Of a stretch of DNA of 64,000 nt, positions 53,531-63,978 are shown piece by piece. The translations under genes were made by a program, and so were the position numbers. How positions within the stretch are numbered: the first letter of the stretch is position 1; every line of letters starts with the position of its first letter. Below the pieces are notes generated by a model. It was not told where the DNA came from. It saw nothing but the letters and a program-made list of their open reading frames with translations, and searched no databases. This stretch comes from Listeria immobilis (GTDB lineage Bacteria; Bacillota; Bacilli; Lactobacillales; Listeriaceae), in NCBI RefSeq assembly GCF_014322765.1, contig NZ_JAASTZ010000015.1, forward strand, positions 31,376 through 95,375. The letters are read 5' to 3'.

Positions 53531-54409
53531 ATGGTTGGTATGACTAGGAAGAAAACACTCTTTTGGCTATGTATTTTCTTATTGCCCAATTTACTTGGTT
53601 TTCTTATTTTTATCGCAATTCCAATCCTAGGCTCCCTCGGTATTAGTTTTACCGATTGGGACCTAGTCAGTACGATTCACTTTACAGGATTTGACAATTA
53701 TAAAAGATTATTTAATGACCCAGAGTTTTGGAAGTCATTTAGAAATACCATCACATTTATCATAGGTTACTTACCAACTGTAATGGTTCTTGGGTTAGCC
53801 TGTGCGTTAATGTTAAATCAAAAAATCAAACTTAGACCATTTTTCCGAGCGGTGTACTTCTTGCCCGTAATCACTTCTTGGGTAGCAGTTTCGCTAGTAT
53901 GGAAATGGTTGTTCAACCCAACATATGGTCTGATTAACTATTTCTTATCATTAATTGGTATTGCTGGTCCGGACTGGTTGACAGATCCACACACGGCGAT
54001 GATTGCTGTTATTATCACGAGTGCATGGAAAGATATCGGTTTTGTTATGGTGCTATTTTTGGGCGGCTTACAAAATATTTCGCCATCTTACTATGAAGCA
54101 GCGAATATGGACGGAGCATCAAAACTTCGCCAACTATTTTCGATTACAATCCCACTGCTTACACCAACCACATTCTTTGTGACGATAATCTCGCTAATCA
54201 ACTCATTCCAGGTGTTTGACCAAGTTATGATTATGACAGAGGGTGGTCCAAGTGGAGCAACGATGACACTCGTTCAAAATATTTACAATCACGCATTTAG
54301 ATACTTTGAAATGGGCTATGCCTCCGCGATGAGTTGGATATTGTTTATTGTTATTTTCATCATTACAATTATTCAAAATAAACTTCAAAAAAGGTGGTCC
54401 AATTACTAA
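53531..54409 (+). CDS. ABC sugar transporter permease (MalF/LacF type)
   Basis: This 292-residue membrane protein (lmo0179-like) has six transmembrane segments and the EAA loop YYEAANMDGASKLRQLFSITIP. It forms the pore for an oligosaccharide importer with the next gene. AGGAGG precedes ATG 53531 by 11 bp. No ATPase gene is present in the operon, as is usual when a shared MsmK/MalK-like ATPase is used. Confidence 0.9.
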   Translation: MVGMTRKKTLFWLCIFLLPNLLGFLIFIAIPILGSLGISFTDWDLVSTIHFTGFDNYKRLFNDPEFWKSFRNTITFIIGYLPTVMVLGLACALMLNQKIKLRPFFRAVYFLPVITSWVAVSLVWKWLFNPTYGLINYFLSLIGIAGPDWLTDPHTAMIAVIITSAWKDIGFVMVLFLGGLQNISPSYYEAANMDGASKLRQLFSITIPLLTPTTFFVTIISLINSFQVFDQVMIMTEGGPSGATMTLVQNIYNHAFRYFEMGYASAMSWILFIVIFIITIIQNKLQKRWSNY

Positions 54410-55257
54410 TGAAAACAGAAAAAAGTGGTTCACCAAAATGGCAACTATTTAAAAATATTTTAACCTATGTAATTATCTGTCTAGGTGGAATAATCATGAT
54501 CATGCCGTTTATCTGGATGGTTTCGACAGCATTCAAGACAGGCGCAGCAAACATGACTTTACCGCCACAATTTATTCCGGAAGATCCAACAACAGCGAAC
54601 TTTACGAAAGTATTTGAAATGTTCCCAATGTTCAGGTTCCTAATTAACTCAGTAGTTGTTGCAGTTGTAACGACGCTTGGACAAATGCTGTTTTGTTCTA
54701 TGGCAGCATATGCTTTTGCGCGAATCCCGTTCTGGGGTCGAGATAAATTATTTTTACTTTACCTTGCAACAATGATGGTACCAGCTCAAGTTACAATGAT
54801 TCCTCAATTCATTTTGATGAAACAATTTGGATGGTTAGATTCTTATGCAGGACTTATTGTACCAGCACTATTCAGCGTGTTTGGGACATTCCTATTACGT
54901 CAAGCATTCATGGGGATTCCGAAAGAACTTGAAGAAGCAGCATTCATGGATGGCGCTAACCATTTTACGATTTTCCGAACAGTTATCTTACCGCTCGCGA
55001 AACCAACTTTTGCAACGCTGGGTATTTTGACATTCATGCAATCTTGGAATAGCTACTTATGGCCATTAATCGTTACAAGTTCACAAGAAATGGCTACACT
55101 ACCTTTAGGACTCTCACTTTTACAAGGTAGATATGGAACAGATTATGGTTTGATGATGGCGGGAGTACTTATTAGTGTTATCCCGATCCTAGCAGTGTAC
55201 CTTTTCGCTCAAAAATATTTCATCCAAGGAATGGCAATGAGCGGAATGAAAGAATAA
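54409..55257 (+). CDS. ABC sugar transporter permease (MalG/LacG type)
   Basis: This 282-residue permease (lmo0180-like) has six transmembrane segments, the N-terminal MPFIWMVSTAFKTGAANMTL and the EAA loop ELEEAAFMDGANHFTIFRTVILP. Its start ATG overlaps the previous stop (TAATG). The frame from 54394 is part of the upstream gene. Confidence 0.9.
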   Translation: MKTEKSGSPKWQLFKNILTYVIICLGGIIMIMPFIWMVSTAFKTGAANMTLPPQFIPEDPTTANFTKVFEMFPMFRFLINSVVVAVVTTLGQMLFCSMAAYAFARIPFWGRDKLFLLYLATMMVPAQVTMIPQFILMKQFGWLDSYAGLIVPALFSVFGTFLLRQAFMGIPKELEEAAFMDGANHFTIFRTVILPLAKPTFATLGILTFMQSWNSYLWPLIVTSSQEMATLPLGLSLLQGRYGTDYGLMMAGVLISVIPILAVYLFAQKYFIQGMAMSGMKE

Positions 55258-55284
55258 AAAACCAACAAAAAAGGAGTGTTACAA

Positions 55285-56544
55285 TTGAAAAAAGGTTTAT
55301 TATTATTAATGGTTGTTGTCCTGTCCGTATTTGGTCTCTCAGCATGTGGTGGTGGAAGTAGTAGCGACGGAGATAAAACAGAAATCACGTATTACCAATT
55401 CTCCGCACCTGCTGACGGTAAAGCGCTTGATGAAATGGTAAAAGAATTTGAAAAACAAAATCCTGATATTAAAGTAAAAGTTCAAACAATTGCCTATAAT
55501 GATTATTTCACAAAACTTCAAACACAAATCGCTGGTGGAGACGCACCGGATGCCTTTGAACTTAACTATGAAACTTTTGTTCAATATGCTGAAAAAGGCG
55601 TACTTGCTGATTTAACAAGTTATATTGAAAAAGATAAAGATTTTGATCCATCAACACTTAACAAACAAGCTTACGATGCCTTCAAATACGAAGATAAACA
55701 ATACGGTATGGTAGAAAGTTTCTCCAACGTAGTAACAATTTATAATAAAGACCTTTTTGACAAAGCAGGCGTTGATTATCCAACAGCTGACTGGACTTGG
55801 AAAGATGAACAAGCAGCAGCAGAAAAATTAACAGATGCTAAAAATAAAGTTTGGGGAACTTCCCAACCTGTAACAATGAACGAATTTTACAAAGTAGCAG
55901 CACAAAATGGTGGTTCAATTTTCAATGAAGATATGACAGCAGCTACTATTAACAGTCCTGAAAACGTAGAAGCATTAACACATTTAACAAGCGAAGTAAC
56001 TGATTCAAAAGTTGCACCTTCGCCATCTGATTTATCCGGTCAATTACCAGAAGACTTATTCATGAATGGTCAAATTGCAATGCTTCATACTGGTATCTGG
56101 ATGTTCGATATGTTCCAAGATGCACCATTTAAATGGGACGTGCAAGTAGAAGCAGGAAATACACAAAAAGCAACTCACTTCTTCGCTAACGGAATCGGCA
56201 TTTCCAAAGACTCTGATAAAAAAGAAGCAGCGTTCAAATTTGCATCATTCATGAGTGCGAATGAAGAAGCAGCGAAAATCAGAATTGATAATAACTGGGA
56301 ACTTCCAGCAACTGAAGATAAAGAAATCTTGCAACCTTATTTAGATGCAACTCCTCCAGAAAACAGAGAAGCAGTATTTGAATCCTTGCAATATATGGTC
56401 TTACCTCCAGTTGTGAAAGATTGGAACAAAATCAGTGATTATACCAATTCAGAATTTGAAAAAGTGCTAAATGGCGACTCAACTCCAGAAAAAGCGCTGA
56501 AAAACAGTGAAGCTAATATCAACGAAACAATGGGATTTAAATAA
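55285..56544 (+). CDS. Oligosaccharide-binding lipoprotein of the alpha-glucan importer
   Basis: This 419-residue lipoprotein (lmo0181-like) has a lipobox (GLSACGG) and the SBP_bac_1 pattern of sugar-binding proteins (YPTADWTWKDEQAAAEKL, SGQLPEDLFMNGQIAMLHTG). From memory, the L. monocytogenes protein binds cycloalternan, isomaltose or panose; that identity is carried over by gene order. Start TTG 55285 is 8 bp from AAGGAG, while GTG 55276 overlaps the site. A long hairpin follows, so it should be more highly expressed than the enzymes. Confidence 0.88.
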   Translation: MKKGLLLLMVVVLSVFGLSACGGGSSSDGDKTEITYYQFSAPADGKALDEMVKEFEKQNPDIKVKVQTIAYNDYFTKLQTQIAGGDAPDAFELNYETFVQYAEKGVLADLTSYIEKDKDFDPSTLNKQAYDAFKYEDKQYGMVESFSNVVTIYNKDLFDKAGVDYPTADWTWKDEQAAAEKLTDAKNKVWGTSQPVTMNEFYKVAAQNGGSIFNEDMTAATINSPENVEALTHLTSEVTDSKVAPSPSDLSGQLPEDLFMNGQIAMLHTGIWMFDMFQDAPFKWDVQVEAGNTQKATHFFANGIGISKDSDKKEAAFKFASFMSANEEAAKIRIDNNWELPATEDKEILQPYLDATPPENREAVFESLQYMVLPPVVKDWNKISDYTNSEFEKVLNGDSTPEKALKNSEANINETMGFK

Positions 56545-56549
56545 GTAAA

Positions 56550-56612
56550 AAGAGTGGCAGGGACGTTTCGAAGTTTCTAGTAATTAGAACTTCGGAATTA
56601 GACTGCCACTTT
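56550..56612 (+). terminator. Intercistronic hairpin between binding protein and first GH31 gene
   Basis: AGTGGCAG pairs with CTGCCACT, and an inner CGAAGTT-CTA arm pairs with TAGAACTTCG. The stem is long but its T-run is weak (TTTA), so it may act as an mRNA stabiliser or attenuator rather than a full stop. Confidence 0.5.
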
Positions 56613-56638
56613 AGTATATCTAAGGAAGGAAACGTGCC

Positions 56639-59600
56639 ATGTCTAAATTTACAAAATTAATGCAGGGATACTTGTATTTAATAGAAGGAAAAAATGAAAA
56701 AATCAAACCAATTCTTGCAGAAACAACACCGGAGCTTACAAAAGACTCTGTACTTGAAGCAGCTACATGGCTATGGTTAAGTAGCAAAATCAACCATTAT
56801 AATAAGGCGGAAGTAGAGCCAGTCATTACTTTCTTAGTGGGAAATTGGAACCGTCCAGAAAAATCAGTTTGGGGTTCCCAAGAAAAAGATATTTATTTAG
56901 CAACTATTTCTAGTGTCTATTCTGCACTTTTAGATGTAAAAAATACTTTCCCAAAACCAGAACTACAACAAACAATTACAACCATTCGCGATTACTGTTT
57001 TAATCACTTGTTAAAAGGAGATAGCATCCTTACTGGGTTTAATACAAGGAAAGTTTCTACCGACCAATTGTTATCCGTGCTCCCATTTGGTCTTTTTTCA
57101 CCAGAAGATTTAGTAATGGTTGCTGCTGTTGGGAAAATGGAACAGCAATTGGTTCAAGATGATGGTGTCTTGCCATATGCAGGTGCACCAACAGTTAGTT
57201 CTTTTGCAACAGCAATGATGGCTCTTTACTTTTTAGAAAAAAGCGATCAAGACAAAGCGCTTCATTATTTAAATATGGCGATAAACATGGAAGATAATAA
57301 CGAACTTGGCAAAGTGTTTATTGAAATTAACCAAGTCTTCCGTTCAATGGAAAATGAAGTGACCGCACATATTTTACATAATCCATTCGGTAACGAAAAT
57401 CGCTATGAAAAACAACTTACTGAACGTACGCCGCATCATCCGGAAACAGAAATGCATTTTTCAGCGGGATGTGAGGTAATTTCAGATGTAGAAGCCATCC
57501 AAGTCGAGCTTGTTTTAAAAGAAAAAGACTGGACAATATTGTGCGAGAAAAAAGACAAAAACGGTGTGCAAATTTGGGAAGCGCTCGTTCCTCCGCTAGA
57601 AGAAGTTGGCGAGTATACGTATTATTTCCAAGCAACCCTGAAAAACCAAGCAATTTTGACATCAGAAGAATATTTAGTGGAACCAATCTGGAAACATTGG
57701 TCTGAAGAAGCTGCCATTTGTGAAACGGAACAAGGTTTAATGGTTCTGTTTAAAGAAAATCCTGCTAGTGTAATTCCAGTTGAATTTGTAATAAACGAAG
57801 AAGAACTTGTAGTGCGAATGAAACCTACATTTACTGACAAGGACGTAAAAACCAAACCATCTGGTCGAATGAAAAAAGCTGACTTGGAAATCGCGATTTC
57901 GAACGACCCAGTACGGATAGAAGTTCGTTATAAAAACAATTTAATTCTCGAATCTCATAAGATCTACCCAGCACTTCAATGGTATACGGATAAAACAGGA
58001 ACAATTAATAAAGTAAAACTACATTTAGATGCACCAAAAGAAGAAGAATATTACGGATTTGGCGAAAGATACAATGCACTTGGTCAACGCGGAAATGTGC
58101 TTGATTGCTTTGTTTACAACCAATATCGCGATCAAGGAACAAGAACTTATATCCCGATGCCGTTTTATCATACGAACAGAGATTACAGCGTGTTTGTTGA
58201 TACAGCCCGCTATACCAGCTTTGATTTAGGAAACCAACTAGCAGATAAACATACCATTGCGGTAGAAATAAATGGCTGTGATACAGATATTTGCCTGCTG
58301 ATGGGAGATATCCAAAGTGCGGTTGCAAGTTACGTCAAGAAAACTGGCAAACCGGCTATGGTGCCAGTTTGGGCGCTTGGTCCGTGGATGTCTAGTAATA
58401 ACTGGGACCGTGAATCTATTGTACGCACCGAAGTAGAAACAACTCAAGAGCTACAAATTCCCTCGACGGTTGTAGTACTAGAACAGTGGAGTGATGAAGC
58501 GACTTATTATATGTTCAATGATGCAGAATACGCCGAAAAAGCGCCTTCCGAATCATACAAATATGACGAAATCAGCTTCCCGTCGTGGGGAAGATGGCCA
58601 AATCCAAAAGGTATGGTTGATTACGTCCATGAAAACAATATGAAATTAATTTTATGGCAAATCCCAATCCAAAAATATCTCAACCGCCAACAACACCCAT
58701 TAAAAGACCGCGAAGAAGCCTACATGATCGAAAAAGGCTATGTCGTGAAAAATCCGGACGGAACACCGTATCGTATTCCTGAAAATTGGTTTACAGAAAG
58801 TCTAATTATGGACTTTTCAAATGAAGAAGGGAAGAAATGGTGGTTTGATAAACGCCAATACTTAATTGATATTGGGGTAGATGGCTTTAAAACAGACGGT
58901 GGCGAATTTGTCTTCGGTGAAGGTTTGCAATTTGCTGACGGTAGACGTGGCGATGAAATGAGAAATCTTTATCCAAACGATTATATTGAGGCTTATTATG
59001 ACTTTGCCCAACAAAACAATGGAATGACATTTAGTCGTGCAGGATATACAGGCGCGCAAAGATTCCCTGCTCATTGGGCGGGAGATGAACGCTCTACTTT
59101 TGACGCGTTTAGAAGGTCTTTAATTGCTGGATTATCAGCTGGATTTTCAGGTATTCCATTCTGGAGTTTTGATTTTGCTGGTTTCAATGGTGATATTCCA
59201 ACAGCAGAACTATTTATCCGCTCAGCTCAAATGGCTACTTTCTGCCCAATTATGCAATATCATGCCGAAAGTAAAGGTGAATTCAACCAAGACCGCACAC
59301 CGTGGAATATTGCTTCGCGAACTGGGGATGAAACAGTTATTCCGATCTACCGTCATTTTGCTAATGTGAGAATGAATATTTTACCTTATATTTATAACGA
59401 ATCTCGAAAATGCGTGGAAACTGGCTTACCAATGATGCGTGCGCTTTTACTAGATTATAAAGAAGATCCACGCGTTTCGGACATGTACGACCAATATTTG
59501 TTTGGGAAAGCAATGTTGATTGCCCCAGTTATTGAAGACGGCGTTCGTTCTCGTGAAGTCTATTTACCAGAAGGGACTTGGTATGACTTCTGGACAGGAA

Positions 59601-59941
59601 TTCAAGTGAATGGACCAACGCTGCGTAAATGCAAAGCCGAAAAAGAAGAGATTCCAGTATTTATCCGTGGTGGAAAAGCAATCCTATGTAATGTGGATAG
59701 TTCGCTACAACTAGGCTCATGGGTTGGGAATTCTGTTGAAAAATACGCAACACCACTATTAAAAGTCTATTTAGATAGAGATTTCACAGAAGAAATCATT
59801 GACCATTTATCAGAGGAATGGTTAGTTGAAGTAACAGAACATGCAGAGGAAATAGTTGTTTCCATAAAAACCAATACACCAAATTATGAAGTTGAAGTGA
59901 TTGGTGCAACGAAAAAAGTACAAATAAAGAAAGGAAGATAA
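56639..59941 (+). CDS. GH31 alpha-glucosidase-type enzyme (large, 1100 residues)
   Basis: This 1100-residue enzyme (lmo0182-like) has a long N-terminal region of about 400 residues and a GH31 catalytic barrel. The nucleophile D753 lies in KTDGGE and the acid/base D816 in HWAGDERST. There is no signal peptide, so it acts on imported sugar. In L. monocytogenes this locus is linked to cycloalternan breakdown, as I recall; the assignment to that sugar is by synteny. ATG 56639 follows AAGGAAGG. It overlaps nothing and is 2 bp from the next gene's start. Confidence 0.88.
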   Translation: MSKFTKLMQGYLYLIEGKNEKIKPILAETTPELTKDSVLEAATWLWLSSKINHYNKAEVEPVITFLVGNWNRPEKSVWGSQEKDIYLATISSVYSALLDVKNTFPKPELQQTITTIRDYCFNHLLKGDSILTGFNTRKVSTDQLLSVLPFGLFSPEDLVMVAAVGKMEQQLVQDDGVLPYAGAPTVSSFATAMMALYFLEKSDQDKALHYLNMAINMEDNNELGKVFIEINQVFRSMENEVTAHILHNPFGNENRYEKQLTERTPHHPETEMHFSAGCEVISDVEAIQVELVLKEKDWTILCEKKDKNGVQIWEALVPPLEEVGEYTYYFQATLKNQAILTSEEYLVEPIWKHWSEEAAICETEQGLMVLFKENPASVIPVEFVINEEELVVRMKPTFTDKDVKTKPSGRMKKADLEIAISNDPVRIEVRYKNNLILESHKIYPALQWYTDKTGTINKVKLHLDAPKEEEYYGFGERYNALGQRGNVLDCFVYNQYRDQGTRTYIPMPFYHTNRDYSVFVDTARYTSFDLGNQLADKHTIAVEINGCDTDICLLMGDIQSAVASYVKKTGKPAMVPVWALGPWMSSNNWDRESIVRTEVETTQELQIPSTVVVLEQWSDEATYYMFNDAEYAEKAPSESYKYDEISFPSWGRWPNPKGMVDYVHENNMKLILWQIPIQKYLNRQQHPLKDREEAYMIEKGYVVKNPDGTPYRIPENWFTESLIMDFSNEEGKKWWFDKRQYLIDIGVDGFKTDGGEFVFGEGLQFADGRRGDEMRNLYPNDYIEAYYDFAQQNNGMTFSRAGYTGAQRFPAHWAGDERSTFDAFRRSLIAGLSAGFSGIPFWSFDFAGFNGDIPTAELFIRSAQMATFCPIMQYHAESKGEFNQDRTPWNIASRTGDETVIPIYRHFANVRMNILPYIYNESRKCVETGLPMMRALLLDYKEDPRVSDMYDQYLFGKAMLIAPVIEDGVRSREVYLPEGTWYDFWTGIQVNGPTLRKCKAEKEEIPVFIRGGKAILCNVDSSLQLGSWVGNSVEKYATPLLKVYLDRDFTEEIIDHLSEEWLVEVTEHAEEIVVSIKTNTPNYEVEVIGATKKVQIKKGR

Positions 59942-59943
59942 CG

Positions 59944-62235
59944 ATGGACGCTTCCACAAGTTTCGCCATTTTACCATCTAACGTAAAAGAAAAAACCGCT
60001 TTTCCACACGAAATTAACTGTGTGAAAACGGCAAGTTGGGCGAATAATTGTTTAACGGGTACACTTGAAACTGGTTATTTTAGTTGTTATTTTGTAAATG
60101 AAAAAATTGCTCGGGTAATCGTAAATCCATTTGGCGAAGTAGATTCGACTGCTTCAATAGCCGCGATTCACGATACAGCGAAACAAGCTGCCGAATTTGA
60201 TGAAACAAGTGAACATTACCAGTTACAATTTGCCGATAAACAAATCATCATTTACAAAGAAACATTTCAAATCATTATGAAACAAGCAGGAAAAGTCATT
60301 TTTCAAACAGAGGGACTGGCAATTAATCGCAATAAAGAACACCAAATCTCCATTCAAAGCAGACCGGAAACAGCTATTTTCGGTCTGGGAGAAAAAACTG
60401 GTGGATTGAATAAGGCTGGGTCAATTATAAGTATGTGGAATACAGATGTTTATAGCCCGCATAATAAAGATACAGTCGAAATATACCAATCCATTCCGTT
60501 TATGATAGCTGATACAGAAGAAACGACATACGGACTATTTTATGACAACTCATACCGTACCGAATTTGACTTCCAAAGCTATGAAGATAAATACACGATT
60601 TTAGCAGAAGGCGGCCAAGCGAATTTTTATGTCCTTTTTGGCGCGGACGTAAAAGAAGTAGTGGCGAGTTATACGGAATTAACAGGAAAAACCCCGCTTC
60701 CTCCAAAATGGTCATTAGGTTACCATCAATCAAGATATAGCTATACGTCAGAGGAAGAAGTCGAACGAATTGCCAACACATTTAAAGAAAAAGAAATTCC
60801 ACTTGATTGTGTTTTCATGGATATTCACTATATGGATGATTTCCGAGTATTCACGTTTAATCCAGATACGTTTCCAAACGGACCAGAATTAATCGCTCGG
60901 CTTCGGGAACAAAATATTGATGTGGTTCCAATTGTTGATCCAGGAATAAAAAAAGACGTTAATTATCCTGTTTATCAAGAAGGAATCAAACATAATTATT
61001 TCTGTCGTAAGTTAGAAGGCGAAATTTATTATGGCGAAGTTTGGCCAGGTATCAGCGCTTTTCCGGATTTTCTAAGTATAACTGTTCAAAATTGGTGGGG
61101 AAACTTGCATAAGTTTTACACAGATTTAGGAATTCGTGGTATTTGGAATGATATGAACGAACCTTCCGTGTTTAATGAAAGTAAAACAATGGACTTAGAT
61201 GTGGTACATGATTTGGACGGAAAAAACGTAACTCACAAAGAAGCGCATAACTTATATGGCTTGTATATGAGTAAGGCGACTTTTGAAGGATTAAAACGGT
61301 TAATTCCAAATGAACGACCATTTTCACTTACTCGGGCAGGTTATGCAGGCGTGCAACGATATTCAGCTGTTTGGACAGGAGATAATCGTAGTCACTGGGA
61401 GCATTTAGAAATGTCATTACCGATGATTATGAATTTAGGTTTATCCGGAGTTGCCTTTACTGGCGCAGACGTTGGCGGATTTTCCTCTGATTGCACAAAA
61501 GAAATGTTGATACGATGGACGCAAGCAGGTGCGTTTTTACCTTATTTTAGAAATCATTGTGTACAAGATAGTATTTATCAAGAACCATGGGCATTTGGAT
61601 TAGACGCGGAGAAAATTGTGAAGAAATATATTGAACTTCGCTATGCCTTTTTACCATACATCTACACAGAATTTCAAAAAACAGCGGAAACAGGGCTACC
61701 GCTAGTACGACCACTATATACCGAATTTAAAGATGAACGAGACTTAATTCAAGTAAATGACGAGTTTATGCTTGGTGAAAATATCCTTGTGGCTCCGATT
61801 GTGCGAGAAGGTCAGGTAAAACGCCTCGTTCGCTTACCAAAAGGAACATGGTTTAACTACTGGACAAAAGAACAACTAGAAGGCGGCGACTACATTATCG
61901 CTGACGCACCAATTGACACCATGCCAATTTACATTAAAGCAGGAACAATTTTACCGATTGGAAGTAGCGTACAAAATACAAAAGAAACCCAAAGTATTGC
62001 GCTTGAAATTTACTTAGCGAATGGCACGGCATCAGGATACGTGTATAATGATGATGGTAAAAGTTATGAATACGAAAACGGTGAATTCGCAAAAACAGGA
62101 CTAACAGCTACCCTGCAAAACGGCGAAGTGCAAGTAAAAGCAACTCACAGTGGTAAAGTAAATCTACAGCTAGAAATTACTACAATTCAAGTTTTTGGCG
62201 AAAAAACAAACAAAATTACAAGGGCGGGAATCTAA
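59944..62235 (+). CDS. GH31 alpha-glucosidase (763 residues)
   Basis: This 763-residue cytosolic enzyme (lmo0183-like) is a second GH31 member. It has the nucleophile D403 in IWNDMNEPSVF and the acid/base D480 in WTGDNRSHWE, plus the family's PPKWSLGYHQSRYSYTSEEE entry loop. It probably releases glucose from the non-reducing ends of alpha-glucan fragments made by the upstream enzyme. GGAAG precedes ATG 59944, 2 bp after the previous stop. Confidence 0.9.
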   Translation: MDASTSFAILPSNVKEKTAFPHEINCVKTASWANNCLTGTLETGYFSCYFVNEKIARVIVNPFGEVDSTASIAAIHDTAKQAAEFDETSEHYQLQFADKQIIIYKETFQIIMKQAGKVIFQTEGLAINRNKEHQISIQSRPETAIFGLGEKTGGLNKAGSIISMWNTDVYSPHNKDTVEIYQSIPFMIADTEETTYGLFYDNSYRTEFDFQSYEDKYTILAEGGQANFYVLFGADVKEVVASYTELTGKTPLPPKWSLGYHQSRYSYTSEEEVERIANTFKEKEIPLDCVFMDIHYMDDFRVFTFNPDTFPNGPELIARLREQNIDVVPIVDPGIKKDVNYPVYQEGIKHNYFCRKLEGEIYYGEVWPGISAFPDFLSITVQNWWGNLHKFYTDLGIRGIWNDMNEPSVFNESKTMDLDVVHDLDGKNVTHKEAHNLYGLYMSKATFEGLKRLIPNERPFSLTRAGYAGVQRYSAVWTGDNRSHWEHLEMSLPMIMNLGLSGVAFTGADVGGFSSDCTKEMLIRWTQAGAFLPYFRNHCVQDSIYQEPWAFGLDAEKIVKKYIELRYAFLPYIYTEFQKTAETGLPLVRPLYTEFKDERDLIQVNDEFMLGENILVAPIVREGQVKRLVRLPKGTWFNYWTKEQLEGGDYIIADAPIDTMPIYIKAGTILPIGSSVQNTKETQSIALEIYLANGTASGYVYNDDGKSYEYENGEFAKTGLTATLQNGEVQVKATHSGKVNLQLEITTIQVFGEKTNKITRAGI

Positions 62236-62238
62236 AAA

Positions 62239-63900
62239 ATGAAAGAAAAAGACTGGTGGAAAAAAAGCGTAGTATATCAAATTTATCCGAAGAGTTTTAA
62301 TGACTCCAATGGGGATGGCGTTGGGGACATTCAAGGGATTATCGAGAAATTAGACTATCTGAAAAAACTAGGTGTGGATGTAATCTGGTTGTCGCCAGTT
62401 TATGACTCACCACAAGATGATAATGGATATGACATTCGCGATTACCAAAAAATCTATGAAGAATATGGCGATATGGCTACTTTTGATAAGTTATTACAAG
62501 GGCTTCATGACCGCGATATGAAACTAGTGATGGATCTTGTTGTCAATCACACATCTGATGAGCACAAGTGGTTCGAGGAGTCTCGCAAATCAAAAGATAA
62601 TCCTTACCGCGATTATTATTTCTGGCGTGAAGAAAACGAAATTAACAACTGGGGCTCGATTTTCAGTGGCCCTGCTTGGGAATTAGATGAAAAAACAGGC
62701 GAATATTACTTGCATTTATTCTCCAAAAAACAACCTGATTTAAACTGGGAAAATCCAAAATTACGTCAAGATGTCTATAACATGATGAAATTCTGGCTAG
62801 ATAAAGGGATTGATGGCTTCCGCATGGACGTAATTAATTTCATTTCTAAAAACACTGATTTCCCAGATGGCCCAGTTGCTGAAGGTCAAATTTATGGAGA
62901 TGCTGGCAATGATTTTTGTAATGGTCCACGGATTCACGAATTCTTGCGTGAAATGAATCAAGAAGTAACCTCTAATTACGATGTGATGACAGTTGGAGAA
63001 ATGCCTGGCGCTAGTACAACAGACGCTCAAATCTACACCAACCCAGCTAATAAAGAAGTCGATATGATATTTACTTTTGAACATATGAACTTAGATTCAG
63101 ACGGAGACAACAAATGGGACTTGAAACCAATCTACCTCCCAGATTTAAAAGAAAATATGTCTGAATGGCAAGTAGCGCTTCAAGAAAATGGTTGGAATAG
63201 CTTATACTGGAACAATCATGACCAACCACGTATCGTTTCCCGTTTTGGAAATGACAATCGTTTCCGAGTTCGTTCTGCAAAAATGCTTGGGACATGTCTG
63301 CATATGATGAAAGGAACGCCTTATATTTATCAAGGGGAAGAAATCGGCATGACAAATGTTCATTTTGAAAGCCTAGATGAATATCGTGATATCGAAACAC
63401 TCAACATGTACAAAGAGCGAAAAGAGCAAGGACATAGCCATGAAAGCATTATGGAATCAATCTATACAAAAGGTCGCGACAACGCAAGAACACCTTATCA
63501 ATGGGACAATAGCCCAAATGCAGGCTTTACAACAGGCACACCTTGGATTAAAGTGAACCCTCGTTATACCGAAATCAATAACGAAGAAGCGCTTAAAAAT
63601 CCAGATTCCATTTTCTACTACTACCAAAACCTAATCAAATTACGCAAATCAACTGAAATCATCACAACAGGTAACTATCGCTTATTATTACCAAACGATG
63701 AAGCCGTATTTGCTTACGAACGCTACACAAATGATGAAAAATTAGTCGTTTTATGTAATTTTACTGAAGACGAACAAATCATTACAGATAAAAATATCTT
63801 AAATGACATTAAAAAAGCTACAGTATTAGTAAATAATGTTCCAGATATTATAGAAGGAACTTTACGACCATACGAAGCAATCGTTTATCAAGTGAAATAA
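62239..63900 (+). CDS. Oligo-1,6-glucosidase / dextran glucosidase (GH13)
   Basis: This 553-residue cytosolic enzyme (lmo0184-like) hydrolyses alpha-1,6 links of isomaltose-type sugars. Catalytic residues are visible: D197 (GFRMDVINF), E254 (VGEMPG) and D328 (NHDQPR). The KSFNDSNGDGVGDIQGII calcium-loop motif is near the N-terminus. It completes the alpha-glucan pathway that gives glucose. ATG 62239 follows AAGGGCGGG. The IS element begins 23 bp after its stop, so its native terminator may lie on the far side. Confidence 0.92.
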   Translation: MKEKDWWKKSVVYQIYPKSFNDSNGDGVGDIQGIIEKLDYLKKLGVDVIWLSPVYDSPQDDNGYDIRDYQKIYEEYGDMATFDKLLQGLHDRDMKLVMDLVVNHTSDEHKWFEESRKSKDNPYRDYYFWREENEINNWGSIFSGPAWELDEKTGEYYLHLFSKKQPDLNWENPKLRQDVYNMMKFWLDKGIDGFRMDVINFISKNTDFPDGPVAEGQIYGDAGNDFCNGPRIHEFLREMNQEVTSNYDVMTVGEMPGASTTDAQIYTNPANKEVDMIFTFEHMNLDSDGDNKWDLKPIYLPDLKENMSEWQVALQENGWNSLYWNNHDQPRIVSRFGNDNRFRVRSAKMLGTCLHMMKGTPYIYQGEEIGMTNVHFESLDEYRDIETLNMYKERKEQGHSHESIMESIYTKGRDNARTPYQWDNSPNAGFTTGTPWIKVNPRYTEINNEEALKNPDSIFYYYQNLIKLRKSTEIITTGNYRLLLPNDEAVFAYERYTNDEKLVVLCNFTEDEQIITDKNILNDIKKATVLVNNVPDIIEGTLRPYEAIVYQVK

Positions 63901-63930
63901 ATAGCCGAAAAGCCATCCGATTTTGTAGTG

Positions 63931-63970
63931 CGCCCCCAAAGTTAGACCAAAAAATCTAACTTTGGAGGCG
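63931..63970 (+). promoter_or_regulatory. Hairpin hiding the OrfA ribosome site at the IS end
   Basis: CGCC-C-CCAAAGTTAGA pairs with TCTAACTTTGG-A-GGCG, 15 of 16 positions, with an 8-nt loop. The GGAGG ribosome site is inside the 3' arm. IS elements use such structures to stop outside transcription from switching on the transposase. Confidence 0.75.
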
Positions 63971-63978
63971 TATTTTAA

